Below, in pieces: positions 8,539-18,544 of a stretch of 64,000 nucleotides of DNA. The stretch's first letter is position 1. Each line of letters opens with the position of its first letter. This stretch comes from Actinopolyspora erythraea. GTDB lineage: Bacteria; Actinomycetota; Actinomycetes; Mycobacteriales; Pseudonocardiaceae. The position numbers and the translations under genes were made by a program. Where the stretch lies: contig NZ_CP022752.1 of assembly GCF_002263515.1 (NCBI RefSeq), positions 4,526,001-4,590,000 on the forward strand, read 5' to 3'. Below the pieces are notes generated by a model that was given only the letters and a program-made list of their open reading frames with translations, ran no database searches and had not been told where the DNA came from.

Positions 8539-9981
8539 ATGCGTTCAACCACCACCGTGCACCGTGGCCGTTTCCGGCGTGCCCTGGCGATGTCGGCCGC
8601 GTTCGCCACGCTCGTCGTGTGCGGCCCGGTACAGCCCGCCACCGCCCAGGACGAGGAGGGAACCGCGCCCGACAGCGAACAGGCGGTACAGCCGCCCCCA
8701 CTGCCGGACGGCGTGGGAGTGCCCTCGGGAAAGCTCGGCGCCGACGACGGCTTCACCAGGCAGCGGGCGTGCCTGGCCGCCAGTGAGGACGGATCGCGGA
8801 TCAGGCGGCAGCCCTGGAGCCAGCGGGTACTCGGCTTCGGCCGCGCCCACGACCAGGGGCTCACCGGAGCGGGACAGACGGTGGCAGTGATCGACACCGG
8901 GGTGAACGAACACCCCAGGCTGGGGGGAAGGCTCGTCGACGGCGGCTCCACCATCAATACCGGAGCGCTGCGGGACTGCGACGGGCACGGCACGGTCGTC
9001 GCGGGCATCATCGCGGCCGGCCACTCGGACGAGACCGGCTTCGTCGGAGTGGCACCGGAGAGCACCGTCCTGTCGATACGCCAGTCCTCCGACGTCTACA
9101 AGAACGAGAACAGCGGCAAGAAGGTCGGCAACACGAGGACCATGGCCCAGGCCGTGGCCAGCGCCGTGGCACAGGGCGCGGATGTGATCAACATCTCGCA
9201 GGCCTCCTGCCAGTCGATCGCGCGGGCACTGGCCCCCAACAGGCCCAACCAGCAGCTCCAGAAAGCCGTCAAGCAGGCCTACGAGCAGGACGTGGTGGTG
9301 GTCGCCGCCGCGGGCAACGCGGGGGGCGAGTGCGAGAAGAACGAACCGGGCGACCCCGGCACCGCCGTGCTGCCCGCCTGGTTCGACGAATACGTGCTGA
9401 CCGTCGCCTCGGTCAACCGGCAGGGGGCACCGTCCGAGTTCACCATTCCCGGCCCCTGGGTGGACGTCGCGGCCCCCGGCGAGGACCTGATCTCGCTCGA
9501 CCCGGGGAACAACGGCAGCGGGCTGGTGAACCGGGTCACCCACGAGTCGGGCAGCCAACCGGAACCGTTGCAGGGCACCAGCTTCGCCGCCCCGTACGTC
9601 TCCGGACTGGCCGCGCTGATCAAGGAGAAGCACCCGGAACTGTCGGCGGCCCAGGTCATGGGGCGGATCACCGAGACCGCCCAGCACCACGGCGGCGCGG
9701 ACGGCAGCAACGACATCATCGGATACGGCATGGTCAATCCGATGGCGGCGATCAACGACGTCGTCCCGGCCGAGCACGACGCCGCGGCCGCGCCTGTCGA
9801 GCCGCGACGGCTGGAGGCGCACGTGTTCCCGCAGCGGAACTGGGCAGCCATCGCGGTGGCCATGGGCGGAACCATCGGCGGGCTGGCCACCGTGCTGTTC
9901 ACCGCGTTCCTGCTCAACGCGGTGCGGCGGGTGCGGGCGCGACGCCGTAACGAGTCCCCGACCGAGCCGGGAACCTCCTGA
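8539..9981 (+). CDS. mycP: mycosin, subtilisin-like serine protease of the type VII secretion system
   Basis: 480 residues. Signal peptide (RRALAMSAAFATLVVCG ... ATA-QDEE), then an S8 peptidase domain with the complete triad: Asp119 in VAVIDTG, His150 in DGHGTVVAG, Ser348 in GTSFAAPYVSG. The oxyanion Asn lies in VVVAAAGNAGG. A Pro/Glu linker leads to one C-terminal membrane segment (AAIAVAMGGTIGGLATVLF) and a basic tail, so the protease faces outside. Mycosins stabilise the ESX membrane complex and cleave some substrates. The ATG at 8539 is preferred over the adjoining GTG at 8536 because AAGGA at 8528-8532 then has a 6-nt spacing. Cotranscribed with eccD, convergent with eccB. Confidence 0.95.
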   Translation: MRSTTTVHRGRFRRALAMSAAFATLVVCGPVQPATAQDEEGTAPDSEQAVQPPPLPDGVGVPSGKLGADDGFTRQRACLAASEDGSRIRRQPWSQRVLGFGRAHDQGLTGAGQTVAVIDTGVNEHPRLGGRLVDGGSTINTGALRDCDGHGTVVAGIIAAGHSDETGFVGVAPESTVLSIRQSSDVYKNENSGKKVGNTRTMAQAVASAVAQGADVINISQASCQSIARALAPNRPNQQLQKAVKQAYEQDVVVVAAAGNAGGECEKNEPGDPGTAVLPAWFDEYVLTVASVNRQGAPSEFTIPGPWVDVAAPGEDLISLDPGNNGSGLVNRVTHESGSQPEPLQGTSFAAPYVSGLAALIKEKHPELSAAQVMGRITETAQHHGGADGSNDIIGYGMVNPMAAINDVVPAEHDAAAAPVEPRRLEAHVFPQRNWAAIAVAMGGTIGGLATVLFTAFLLNAVRRVRARRRNESPTEPGTS

Positions 9982-10036
9982 CCCCCACCCGGTGATCCAC
10001 CGGCGGCCCGCCCCTCGACGGCGGGCGAACGAACTC

Positions 10037-10067
10037 GCGGCCCGGGACCGGCTCGGTCCCGGGCCGC
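10037..10067. terminator. bidirectional hairpin between convergent mycP and eccB
   Basis: A perfect 13-bp inverted repeat (GCGGCCCGGGACC / GGTCCCGGGCCGC) with a 5-nt loop lies between the 3' ends of the two convergent genes. There is no U-tract on either strand, which is common for actinobacterial terminators. Confidence 0.65.
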
Positions 10068-10232
10068 CGCACTACCCTGCGAGGTGATCTCACCCGGCGG
10101 GACCCCACGGGATCCCCCGGGTGGGCCCGGTGCGCTGCGAGCCCTCGCGAGAGGGGCCACCGGGAACGGGAGGAGAGGAGTCGCCGGGAGGTCCCGTCGC
10201 GGATCCTCCCGGCGGGTCCCGACGACGATCCG

Positions 10233-11813
10233 CTAGTCGGCTGCGACGCCGCTGCCTCCCTGCCGCTGGTCCTCCTCGGGCGCCCGGTTGACTCCCGCGC
10301 CGGACTCGACGGGGATGGAGTCGTAGACGAAGCTGGCCTGCGCCGGGTCCAGGAAGTCACCGGAGGGCAGCGTGCCGAGCACGGAGGCGGGGGCCGCGCC
10401 GATGTCCCCCGCGCCGTTGACGACGCCGAGCCCCTTGGCCGTGGCCACGTCCTTGATCCCGTAGGTGACCCCCCGGTTCGAGACCAGGTAGATGGGGCCG
10501 CCCTCGGCGGTGTCGGGCCCTGTCGTGCCCCGCACCACGGCCGCCTTGCCCGGTGGCATGTAGAAGTAGTCCACCCTCGGGCCCGTTCCGTCGAACTGGG
10601 CCAGTTTCACCGGCGCCTTGGGAGCGGGCGAACCGGAGCCGACGGTGACCGTGACACGCTGCTCACCGGAGGAGTCGGACCAGCTCAGGCAGGAGCGGTT
10701 CGCGTCCTCGAAGGAAAGCGGCTGCGGAACGCCCGCCGGGAAGTGGTCCACGTCGAGCTCGTCGGCGGCATCGGCGCTGCCGATGTCGGTGAGCATGCCC
10801 GTCGCGTTGGGGATCTCCTTGGAGCTGTACCGCGAAGCGTGCAGCACCGCGGCCGCTCCCCGGGTGATGCGCTGCTTGCCGCTGGGGCGCAGCACGAACA
10901 GCTGCGCCGGTTCGCCGGGCACACTGCGGGCGAGGACGTCACCCACCTGGTAGCTGCCGCTCTCGTACCGCGGTGTCGTCTCCCGCAGCTCGGGAACCTC
11001 CAGCGAGTCCACCTCGGGGATCGCGTTGAGCAGGTTGGTGCTGATCCGACGCGGGACCGCGTCGTCGAGGCCGAACATCTCGGCCACGGCCGTGTCCTCC
11101 TCCGCGAGGCTCGCCCTGACCACGCGGGCCCCGGTGTTGTTGCCCCGCTCGGCGCGGTAGATCAGGTACGGCTCCTCAGCGGAGGCGTCCACCACGTACA
11201 GCGCCTCGTCGCGCCCCAGTTCCGCACCGTGACTCGTCACCCCGCCCAGCACGGTGGTCCTCACCTCGGCCGCGTTCAACATGTCCTCGGTGTCCAGCGC
11301 CTTGTTGAGCTCGGCGACGTCGCAGATCGCCCACGCCGGGGTGGCCGCCTGGTCGGGATCGGGCAGGAAGTCCGGGGCGTTGGGCAGCCCCGTCCTGGGA
11401 CCACGCGGTAGCTCCGCGAGGGCGGCCTGATCGACCTTGGTGGGTTCGATCGCCTGTCCCTGACCGTTCCCCTTCGCCATGACGAGCAGCTTCGCCGAGG
11501 CCATGTTCAGCATCGGGATCAGGCGCTTGTCGGCCTCGTCGTCCGAGGTGACGACGTAGACGCTGCCGCTGCCCTTCGCGATGACCACCGACCCCGGTTT
11601 GGGAACGGTGCCCTGGCCGCCGAACAACCCCCACACCAGGAAACCGATCATGCCGATGCAGGCGATGATCGCACCCGCGATCGTGGCGCGTTTGTGCGAA
11701 CCGAGCGGATCGTGCAGCATCACCGCGTCTTTGCGGGCGAGTGCCGACTCCATGCGACGTATGACGAACCTGTACGCCTGGACTTGCGATTTGGTCGTGG
11801 GTGTTGATGCCAT
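10233..11813 (-). CDS. eccB: EccB, membrane-anchored core subunit of the type VII secretion system
   Basis: 526 residues beginning MASTPTTKSQVQAYRFVIRR, the highly conserved EccB opening. A single transmembrane helix (TIAGAIIACIGMIGFLVWGLF) follows near residue 45-65, and then a long extracytoplasmic repeat region. EccB forms the periplasmic-side part of the ESX core with EccC/D/E. Homologues carry a disulfide in this region, and cysteines occur in WAICDVAEL and NRSCLSWSD. It stands alone on the minus strand, divergent from eccE with ~180 nt between starts. Confidence 0.95.
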   Translation of the reverse strand: MASTPTTKSQVQAYRFVIRRMESALARKDAVMLHDPLGSHKRATIAGAIIACIGMIGFLVWGLFGGQGTVPKPGSVVIAKGSGSVYVVTSDDEADKRLIPMLNMASAKLLVMAKGNGQGQAIEPTKVDQAALAELPRGPRTGLPNAPDFLPDPDQAATPAWAICDVAELNKALDTEDMLNAAEVRTTVLGGVTSHGAELGRDEALYVVDASAEEPYLIYRAERGNNTGARVVRASLAEEDTAVAEMFGLDDAVPRRISTNLLNAIPEVDSLEVPELRETTPRYESGSYQVGDVLARSVPGEPAQLFVLRPSGKQRITRGAAAVLHASRYSSKEIPNATGMLTDIGSADAADELDVDHFPAGVPQPLSFEDANRSCLSWSDSSGEQRVTVTVGSGSPAPKAPVKLAQFDGTGPRVDYFYMPPGKAAVVRGTTGPDTAEGGPIYLVSNRGVTYGIKDVATAKGLGVVNGAGDIGAAPASVLGTLPSGDFLDPAQASFVYDSIPVESGAGVNRAPEEDQRQGGSGVAAD

Positions 11814-11916
11814 TCTCAGCCTAAAGCTCTCCCGTCCGAGGTACCGTTCAGCAGGGTAGCCGGGAAAGGTTGCCGCGTGGGTACGGTTCGACCGACTCGG
11901 CGCAGTATTCTCTTCG

Positions 11917-11929
11917 ATCGGTTACCGAT
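11917..11929. promoter_or_regulatory. short palindrome in the eccB/eccE divergent region
   Basis: ATCGGT-T-ACCGAT is a perfect 6-bp palindrome with a one-base centre, lying 65 nt upstream of the eccE start in a relatively AT-rich patch (TATTCT at 11907, GATACC, TACACT). It could be an operator shared by the divergent genes. No regulator is identified. Confidence 0.3.
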
Positions 11930-11994
11930 ACCTACACTCGCCCGCACCCACAGTGGGCAGACGCATCTACCTGCGAGGGGGAGAGACCCAACGG

Positions 11995-13308
11995 ATGTCC
12001 GTGACCACGCAGCATTCGGCCCCGCCGAAAGCATCTGGATCGTCCGGCGCCGGGCCCACCAACACGACGCGGGCACGAATCCAGGCGCGGCGCCGCACCA
12101 ACGGCGCCCGGCTGGGGGCACTGCCGGTGTCCAACCTCGTCGTCATGGAGCTCGGCATCGCGGCCGGGCTCGTCATGGTCGGCATCGACCGAACACTGTG
12201 GCCGGTCGCGGCGGGAGTCGCCGGAGTCGCCGTCATCATCGCCCTGCTGCGCAGGCGCGGCCGATGGTTCACCCAGATGTTCGGGCTGGTACTGGGGTAC
12301 AAGTTCCGCAACCACACCAGCGTGGTCCACCCTGTCACCCCCGGGCTGACCGAAGGTGGCGACGAGAACGGCGACGGGGTGATCGGCCCGGAGGAGAACC
12401 ACCGCGTCTCACTGCTGCGGCTGGTCGTCCCGGACCTCGTCGTGGCACACGGCCAGGACCACGACCGCAACCACGTCGGGATGGCCTTCAACGACGGCAA
12501 GTGGACCGCCGTCCTCATGGTGGAGCCGACTCCCTCCCTGGTCACCGAGATCGGCAAGGCTCCGAACCTTCCGCTCGGTTCGCTCACCCCGTGCCTGGAG
12601 GACCGGGGCGTGGTCCTCGACGCGATACAGGTGATCTGGCACTGCTACCCGGGCAGCGCCGCGCTGCCCTCGAACTCGCCCGCGCTGAACTCCTACCTTG
12701 AGGTGCTGGGACCGCTACCCGCGGCGGCCCGCCGCACCACCTGGGTGACGGTACGGCTGGACCCGAAGCGGTGTGCCAAGGCCGTGGGCGAACGCGGCGG
12801 CGGCATCGTGGGCGCCCACCGCGCGCTGATCGGCGCGCTGTCCCGCGTGCGCAGCGCGTTGGAGCGCGAGTCGGTGCCGACCCGCCCGCTGGATCCGGAC
12901 GAGCTGCTGCAGGCGGGTATCGCCTCGGCCGAGCTGCAGTCGGTGCTGGGCTCGGAACGCTCGGTGGGGCTGAAGGAACGCTGGGACGGGGTCACGGCGG
13001 GCGGAGTGGGCCACTCCAGCTACGCGATCACCGGCTGGCCCTCGCAGCTGAGCAACAACATCAACGCGCTCACCGGAGTACGCGCGCTGTCCTCCACCGT
13101 GGCGCTGTCCATCTCCCCCACCGGTGAGAACGACGAGGTGGGGTTGCGCAGCCTGGTCAGGGTCAGCGCCCGCACGCCCGACGAGCTGGACACCGCCGAC
13201 GAGCGGCTCCGCACGCTCAGCAACCGGCTGGGCGTGACCCTGACGCCGCTGCGGGGCGTGCAGCTGGCGGGCTTCACCGCGACACTGCCGTTGGGAGGCG
13301 CCATATGA
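11995..13308 (+). CDS. eccE: EccE, type VII secretion membrane subunit
   Basis: 437 residues. After a Ser/Pro-rich basic N-terminus come two membrane segments (VSNLVVMELGIAAGLVMVGI and LWPVAAGVAGVAVIIALL), then a soluble domain with the EccE-type pattern WFTQMFGLVLGYKFRNH. EccE sits at the periphery of the ESX core. The ATG at 11995 is chosen because GAGGGGGAGAG lies about 10 nt upstream and the extra upstream residues are unlike the family. Its stop overlaps the next start (ATGA at 13305), so the two are translationally coupled. Confidence 0.85.
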   Translation: MSVTTQHSAPPKASGSSGAGPTNTTRARIQARRRTNGARLGALPVSNLVVMELGIAAGLVMVGIDRTLWPVAAGVAGVAVIIALLRRRGRWFTQMFGLVLGYKFRNHTSVVHPVTPGLTEGGDENGDGVIGPEENHRVSLLRLVVPDLVVAHGQDHDRNHVGMAFNDGKWTAVLMVEPTPSLVTEIGKAPNLPLGSLTPCLEDRGVVLDAIQVIWHCYPGSAALPSNSPALNSYLEVLGPLPAAARRTTWVTVRLDPKRCAKAVGERGGGIVGAHRALIGALSRVRSALERESVPTRPLDPDELLQAGIASAELQSVLGSERSVGLKERWDGVTAGGVGHSSYAITGWPSQLSNNINALTGVRALSSTVALSISPTGENDEVGLRSLVRVSARTPDELDTADERLRTLSNRLGVTLTPLRGVQLAGFTATLPLGGAI

Positions 13309-14039
13309 GCCGCAGCAGGACCATCGACACCCCCGACGAGCTGCGCGAGGCGGTTCCGGAATTCCTCGTACCGCCGGAAACGCTCGATGCCATAAGCCCG
13401 TCCGGTGATCGCGGCGGCATGATCATCGGATCGGGACCGCACGGTGAACCGATCTCGACCTCGGTCCTGCGGCCGCAGCCCACCAGGATGGTCACGGTGG
13501 GCGGGCTGTACCTGGCACGGCAGATCGCGCTGCGCGCCATGGCCACCGGCGCGTGGGTGATCATCGCGACCGGACGGCCCGACTCCTGGAAGAACCTGGA
13601 GGCGGCCGCGGGCACCACCCCCGACGGCAGGCCCGTGCCGCTCGTGCAGATCCGACGACTCACCCCGTTCGACCTGCCGCGTTCCAGCGAGGACGCCCCG
13701 CTGCTCGTCATCCACGACGGCGGAGCCGTGCCGCAGGAGCTGTTCCCGCCGCGTTCGGCGTGGCAGACCACCATGTACGTGCTGCCGTACCTGCATCCCC
13801 AGGTGGGCAACGGCACCGCCGCGAACACGGCGGATCTGGTGCTGTTGCAGCGGATCCCGATGAACCAGGCACAGCTGGCCGGCCGGATCTGGCACCTGCA
13901 CCCGCCACAGGTGCAGCAGCTGACCACGCTCAAGGACGACGGCATCATCGCCCTGGGCAACATGCTCTGGAGCCCGATCCAGCTCGTGACGAACAAGCGC
14001 GAGCAGGAGATCCTGGGGCCCATCCGGCGCGGGGACTGA
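13305..14039 (+). CDS. uncharacterised protein translationally coupled to eccE
   Basis: 244 residues, not recognised as a named family. No signal peptide or membrane segment. There are alternating hydrophobic strands (MVTVGGLYLARQIALRAMAT, WVIIATGRP, APLLVIHDGG, MYVLPYL, TADLVLLQRIPM) and a C-terminal helical part ending KREQEILGPIRRGD. The strand/helix pattern suggests a Rossmann-like or degenerate P-loop fold without a Walker A motif. The ATG shares the eccE stop (ATGA), so it should be made in step with EccE; a cytoplasmic accessory of the secretion machine is likely by context only. Confidence 0.8.
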   Translation: MSRSRTIDTPDELREAVPEFLVPPETLDAISPSGDRGGMIIGSGPHGEPISTSVLRPQPTRMVTVGGLYLARQIALRAMATGAWVIIATGRPDSWKNLEAAAGTTPDGRPVPLVQIRRLTPFDLPRSSEDAPLLVIHDGGAVPQELFPPRSAWQTTMYVLPYLHPQVGNGTAANTADLVLLQRIPMNQAQLAGRIWHLHPPQVQQLTTLKDDGIIALGNMLWSPIQLVTNKREQEILGPIRRGD

Positions 14040-14052
14040 CCCCGCTCGTCCC

Positions 14053-14076
14053 GCGGTTTCGCGAGAGATCGACGCC
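14053..14076 (-). repeat. short palindromic box, copy in the 13.3k gene/truA convergent region
   Basis: Minus-strand GGCGTCGATCTCTCGCGAAA-CCGC closely matches boxes at 20203-20226 (+) and 46996-47018 (-), with shorter relatives at 20137-20158 and 47064-47085. Like those, it lies between the 3' ends of convergent genes. Confidence 0.55.
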
Positions 14077-14108
14077 ACCCCGAGCTTCGGTTTCCCGCGA
14101 ACCGCGGA

Positions 14109-15002
14109 TCAGAGGGAACGTCGTGCCCGGGTCGTCCTGACCCGCTCGGCCAGCTGCTCGTCGGGGGGATAGTCGATCCCGGTCAGCGTCAGCCCGTGAG
14201 CGGGAGCCACCGCACTGGTCTTCGTGCCCTCACGCAGCATCTCGGCCGGCCACTCGACGCCGCGCCTGGCGTCCCCGGACATCAGCACCGAACCAACCAG
14301 GCTGCGAACCATGGAGTGGCAGAAGGCATCGGCGGTGAGGGTCGCCACCAGCAGGTGCCGGTCGACCCGCTCCCACTCGAACGCCTGCAACTGCCGGATC
14401 GTCGTCGCGCCCTCGCGCGGCTTGCAGAAGGCAGCGAAGTCGTGCAGCCCCACCAGGTCGTTCGAGGCCAGTTTCAACCGCCGCAGATCCAACGGCCGGT
14501 TCCAGGCCAACGTGTCCCGGCGCAGCAACGGGTCGACTCCCCACGGGGCATCGGAGACCCGGTAGCGGTAGTGCCGCCGCATCGCCGCGAACCGCGCGTC
14601 GAAACCGCTCGGCGCGACGTCGGCCCGCAGCACCCGCACGTCCCCGGGCAGAATCCGGTTCCAGCGGCCGCACAACCTGGTCAGGTCGGGCACGCCGTAC
14701 TCGTCGAGCTCCAGCCGGTGCCGGTCACCGGCGGTGAGGGGCACGGCGTCGACGTGCACCACCTGACGGTCGGCGTGCACTCCGGCATCGGTACGCCCGG
14801 CGACCACGACCGGCCCGGCCAGTTCCCTGCCGGGCGGCTGTTTGCGCAACGCGTCCTCGAACAGCCCCTGTACGGTGCGCAGTCCGGGCTGACGCGCCCA
14901 GCCGGAGAAATCGGTACCGTCGTAGGCCAGCTCGACGCGAACACGAACGAACCCGCCCTCCCTTTCGGGAGCGGCGGGTTCGTCAGTGGCTTCGGCACAC
15001 AA
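14109..15002 (-). CDS. truA: tRNA pseudouridine(38-40) synthase TruA
   Basis: 297 residues. The N-terminus VRVELAYDGTDFSGWARQP is the TruA hallmark, and the catalytic Asp is in AGRTDAGVHADRQVVH. The C-terminal half has FAAFCKPREGATTIRQL and FCHSMVRSLVGSVL. TruA isomerises U38-40 in the anticodon arm of many tRNAs. The start is a TTG at 15002; no in-frame ATG or GTG exists between the rplQ stop and the conserved YDGTDF. It lies 5 nt after rplQ, as in most actinobacteria, and is probably translated from the same transcript. Confidence 0.95.
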   Translation of the reverse strand: MCAEATDEPAAPEREGGFVRVRVELAYDGTDFSGWARQPGLRTVQGLFEDALRKQPPGRELAGPVVVAGRTDAGVHADRQVVHVDAVPLTAGDRHRLELDEYGVPDLTRLCGRWNRILPGDVRVLRADVAPSGFDARFAAMRRHYRYRVSDAPWGVDPLLRRDTLAWNRPLDLRRLKLASNDLVGLHDFAAFCKPREGATTIRQLQAFEWERVDRHLLVATLTADAFCHSMVRSLVGSVLMSGDARRGVEWPAEMLREGTKTSAVAPAHGLTLTGIDYPPDEQLAERVRTTRARRSL

Positions 15003-15007
15003 CGGGA

Positions 15008-15553
15008 TCAGGACTGGTCCTTGTTCTCGGTGTCCTCGTCGCTGGTGCTCTCGGCCTCGGAGGTCTCGGAAGCGGACTCCACGGCGCTCGTCTCCTCGGA
15101 CTCCGCGGCCTCGGCGCTCTCCGAGCTCTCGGCCGCGGCCTGCTGGTCCTTGGCGAACTTGGTGCCGCGAGCGGCCTCCGCCTCGGAAGTGGCCGTCTTC
15201 TCGTTGACCAGCTCGATGATCGCCATCTGGGCGTTGTCGCCCTTGCGCGGCATGGTCTTGGTCACCCTGGTGTAGCCACCGGGACGATCGGAGAAGAACG
15301 GTCCGATCTCCGCGAAGAGCTTGTGCACGACGTCCTTGTCACGGATCGTCTTCAACACCTCGCGACGATTGTGCAGGTCACCCTTGGTGGCCTTGGTGAT
15401 GAGGCGCTCGGCCAGCGGCTGAACCCGCTTGGCCTTCGCCTCGGTGGTGGTGATCCGCCCGTGCTCGAAAAGCGCGGTGGCCAGGTTCGCCAGGATCAGC
15501 CGCTGATGCGACGGCGACCCGCCAAGACGCGGACCCTTCGTTGGGCTGGGCAT
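15008..15553 (-). CDS. rplQ: 50S ribosomal protein L17
   Basis: 181 residues. The first ~120 are canonical L17 ([19 protein letters not shown] ... [20 protein letters not shown]). About 60 further residues form an acidic Ser/Glu/Asp tail ([17 protein letters not shown] ... [10 protein letters not shown]) typical of high-GC actinobacteria. It follows rpoA by ~50 nt in the alpha operon. Confidence 0.97.
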   Translation of the reverse strand: MPSPTKGPRLGGSPSHQRLILANLATALFEHGRITTTEAKAKRVQPLAERLITKATKGDLHNRREVLKTIRDKDVVHKLFAEIGPFFSDRPGGYTRVTKTMPRKGDNAQMAIIELVNEKTATSEAEAARGTKFAKDQQAAAESSESAEAAESEETSAVESASETSEAESTSDEDTENKDQS

Positions 15554-15604
15554 CGGTTGCTCCTCTCAAGGTGCGGCCGGAAACCAGTCCGCGAAGCGCA
15601 GCCG

Positions 15605-16723
15605 TCAGAGCTGCTCAGTCTCCGCGTAGTCCTGGCCGTCGTCGTCATAACCGTCGAAGCCGGTGTCGTAACCGCTGTCGAGACCGGTGTCGAAACCGCC
15701 GGCGGGCATGCCCTGGGACATTCCCGGCTCCTCCGACCAGCCTTCCGAGGGGTACTCGGCGGCAGCCGCGGAGGGGTCGAATCCCGGGGGGCTGTCCTTG
15801 AGGGTCAGGCCCAGACCGACCAGCTTCATCTTGACCTCGTCGATCGACTTCGCACCGAAGTTGCGAATGTCGAGCAGGTCGGCCTCGCTGCGCGAGACCA
15901 GCTCGCCGACGGTGTGGATACCCTCGCGCTTGAGGCAGTTGTACGAGCGTACCGTGAGATCGAGATCCTCGATCGGCATGGAGTACGCTGCGATGGTGTC
16001 CGCCTCGGCGGGCGACGGACCGATCTCGATGCCCTCCGCGTCGACGTTGAGCTCACGGGCCAGGCCGAACAGTTCGACCAGCGTGCGGCCTGCCGAGGCG
16101 ACCGCGTCGCGCGCGGTCATCGACGGCTTGGTCTCGACATCGAGTACGAGTCGGTTGAAGTCCGTGCGCTGTTCCACACGAGTCGCCGTAACGTCGAACG
16201 AGACGTTTCGGACCGGCGAGTAGATCGAGTCCACCGGAATCCGGCCGATCTCGGCTCCGGACTCCTTGTTCTGTGCCGCCGGAACGTAGCCACGCCCCCG
16301 CTCGACCACGAGCTCGATCTCCAGCTTGCCCTTGGAGTTCAGGGTGGCGATGTGGAGATCGGGATTGTGTACCGTCACGCCGGCGGGCGGGACGATGTCG
16401 GCGGCGGTGACGTCACCCGGGCCCTGCTTGCGCAGGTACATGGTGACGGGCTCGTCGTCCTCGGAACTGACCACGAGTTCTTTGATATTCAGGATGACGT
16501 CTGTAACGTCTTCCTTGACCCCCGGAATCGTGGTGAATTCATGCAGCACACCGTCGATACGCAGGCTGGTCACGGCCGCACCCGGGATCGAGGACAGCAG
16601 GGCACGGCGGAGCGAATTGCCGAGGGTGTAACCGAAGCCGGGCTCCAGCGGCTCGAAGGTGAACCGGGAGCGCGTCTCCGAAATAGGCTCCTCGGACAGT
16701 GAGGGTCGCTGGGAGATGAGCAC
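15605..16723 (-). CDS. rpoA: DNA-directed RNA polymerase subunit alpha
   Basis: 372 residues. The N-terminal assembly domain is [20 protein letters not shown] ... and the C-terminal helix-hairpin-helix domain includes [19 protein letters not shown], used for UP-element and activator contacts. A 60-residue Gly/Tyr/Asp tail ([18 protein letters not shown]) extends beyond the usual ~315-350 residues. The start is GTG 16723: GAAAGGA lies ~8 nt upstream and the conserved LISQRP follows. The long open frame upstream of it is not coding. Confidence 0.97.
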   Translation of the reverse strand: MLISQRPSLSEEPISETRSRFTFEPLEPGFGYTLGNSLRRALLSSIPGAAVTSLRIDGVLHEFTTIPGVKEDVTDVILNIKELVVSSEDDEPVTMYLRKQGPGDVTAADIVPPAGVTVHNPDLHIATLNSKGKLEIELVVERGRGYVPAAQNKESGAEIGRIPVDSIYSPVRNVSFDVTATRVEQRTDFNRLVLDVETKPSMTARDAVASAGRTLVELFGLARELNVDAEGIEIGPSPAEADTIAAYSMPIEDLDLTVRSYNCLKREGIHTVGELVSRSEADLLDIRNFGAKSIDEVKMKLVGLGLTLKDSPPGFDPSAAAAEYPSEGWSEEPGMSQGMPAGGFDTGLDSGYDTGFDGYDDDGQDYAETEQL

Positions 16724-16874
16724 TGTCGTTTTTCCTTTCCACACGGCGCCCGCCATTTTACGCCGAAGGGATGGCGTGCCCGCTGCGAACAGTGGGCGAG
16801 GTGGGGACGCGTCGCGTCCCCACCCGTACCGGACCGCGGAGCAGCCATCGATGCGGTAGCCGCTCCGCCCGGTA

Positions 16875-17480
16875 TCACTTCGAGTAGAGCTCGACGATGA
16901 GCTGCTCGGTGACCGGAGTGTCGATCTGCGCACGCTCCGGCAGCTGGTGCACCAGAACGCGCAGCGACGAGGGCACCACTTGCAGCCAGGCCGGGCAGGG
17001 CCGCTCACCAAGGGTCTCCTTGGCGATGATGAACGGCGTCGTGTTCAACGACTTCGGCTTGACGTCGATGATGTCGAACTTGGCGACCTGATAGCTCGGG
17101 ATGTCGACCTTCCTGCCGTTGACCAGGAAGTGCCCGTGGTTGACCAACTGGCGGGCCTGCCTGCGGGTGCGCGCGAGCCCCGCACGGTAGACCACGTTGT
17201 CCAACCGGCTCTCCAGCATCTGCAGCAGGTTGTCACCGGTCTTGCCGGGCCTGCGGTTGGCCTCTTCGTAGTAGGACCGGAACTGACGCTCCAGCACCCC
17301 GTACGTGAAGCGGGCCTTCTGCTTCTCCTGGAGCTGCTGCAGGTACTCGGTTTCCTTGATGCGCCCACGGCCGTGCTGCCCCGGCGGGTACGGACGACGC
17401 TCGAACGACTGGTCACCGCCGATGAGGTCAACCTTCAACCGGCGGGACTTGCGGGTCGCGGGACCGGTGTAACGGGCCAT
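16875..17480 (-). CDS. rpsD: 30S ribosomal protein S4
   Basis: 201 residues, beginning [19 protein letters not shown]. The S4 RNA-binding domain is [20 protein letters not shown] / [19 protein letters not shown]. It lacks the N-terminal Cys4 zinc site of some S4 proteins. Primary 16S binder; alpha operon gene upstream of rpoA. Confidence 0.97.
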   Translation of the reverse strand: MARYTGPATRKSRRLKVDLIGGDQSFERRPYPPGQHGRGRIKETEYLQQLQEKQKARFTYGVLERQFRSYYEEANRRPGKTGDNLLQMLESRLDNVVYRAGLARTRRQARQLVNHGHFLVNGRKVDIPSYQVAKFDIIDVKPKSLNTTPFIIAKETLGERPCPAWLQVVPSSLRVLVHQLPERAQIDTPVTEQLIVELYSK

Positions 17481-17505
17481 TGCGTTTCTACTCCTCTCCC
17501 GCTTC

Positions 17506-17910
17506 TCAGACCCGACGCCGCTTCGGCGGGCGGCAGCCGTTGTGGGGCTGCGGGGTCACGTCCTGGATGGTTCCCACTTCGAGGCCGGCGGCCTGCAGCG
17601 AGCGGATCGCCGTCTCACGGCCGGAGCCCGGTCCCTTGACGAACACGTCGACCTTCTTCATGCCGTGCTCGGCAGCCTTGCGGGCGGCGTTCTCGGCCGC
17701 CATCTGCGCGGCGAACGGCGTGGACTTGCGGGAGCCCTTGAAGCCGACGTGGCCGGCGGAGGCCCAGCTGATCACCGAACCGCCGGGGTCGGTGATCGAG
17801 ACGATCGTGTTGTTGAACGTGCTCTTGATGTGCGCCTGTCCGTGCGCTACATTCTTTTTTTCCTTGCGCCGGACCTTCTTGACGGTCCCGGCGCGACCCT
17901 TCGGTGGCAT
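17506..17910 (-). CDS. rpsK: 30S ribosomal protein S11
   Basis: 134 residues. Core motifs are [18 protein letters not shown] and [20 protein letters not shown], ending [13 protein letters not shown]. It forms part of the 30S platform near the mRNA exit. 23 nt upstream of it in the operon is rpsM. Confidence 0.97.
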   Translation of the reverse strand: MPPKGRAGTVKKVRRKEKKNVAHGQAHIKSTFNNTIVSITDPGGSVISWASAGHVGFKGSRKSTPFAAQMAAENAARKAAEHGMKKVDVFVKGPGSGRETAIRSLQAAGLEVGTIQDVTPQPHNGCRPPKRRRV

Positions 17911-17933
17911 TAGTGCTTATCTCCTCGCGAGGC

Positions 17934-18311
17934 TTACTTCCTGGCCTTCTTCTTGCCTGCGACCGTCTTCTTCGGCCCCTTGCGGGTACGGGCGTTGGTC
18001 TTGGTCCGCTGCCCGTTCAACGGCAGGTGACGACGGTGCCGCATCCCGGCGTAGGAGCCGATCTCGATCTTCCGGCGAATGTCGGCCTGCACCTCGCGGC
18101 GGAGGTCGCCCTCGACCCGGTAGTTGTTCTCAACGTGTTCACGCAGCTTGGCGAGCTGCTCGTCGTCGAGATTCTTGGCGCGGGTGTCCATGGAAATACC
18201 CGCGTTGCTCAGAATCTCCTTCGAGCTGCTGCGGCCGATGCCGTAGATGTAGGTCAGCGCGACCTCGATGCGCTTCTCGCGCGGTAGGTCGACGCCGGCG
18301 ATCCTTGCCAT
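17934..18311 (-). CDS. rpsM: 30S ribosomal protein S13
   Basis: 125 residues from the ATG at 18311 ([19 protein letters not shown]). The reading frame is open to 18428 but the upstream part is not S13-like. It contains the helix-two-turn-helix [14 protein letters not shown] and a basic C-terminal tail ([12 protein letters not shown]) that contacts tRNA in the 30S head. Confidence 0.97.
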   Translation of the reverse strand: MARIAGVDLPREKRIEVALTYIYGIGRSSSKEILSNAGISMDTRAKNLDDEQLAKLREHVENNYRVEGDLRREVQADIRRKIEIGSYAGMRHRRHLPLNGQRTKTNARTRKGPKKTVAGKKKARK

Positions 18312-18544
18312 CTGGCAGGTGCTCCTCACTCGTCGTTCCAGGTCTACTCCCCGACCGTCCTCGTGCACGGAGCCAACCCGGCCGGAGCCCTCCGAAACCG
18401 GAAAGTCCGTCCGGACCCGTACCCACACGAAGCCCCGGCCTGGTTCCGGGGGTGAACCGGCTCAACTCCCGAGCCGGCAGGTCGCGGGGAGGTCCCTTGT
18501 ATCGCTTGGTTTGTTGTTAGCGGTAGCGATCGCGTCGCCGCCGG

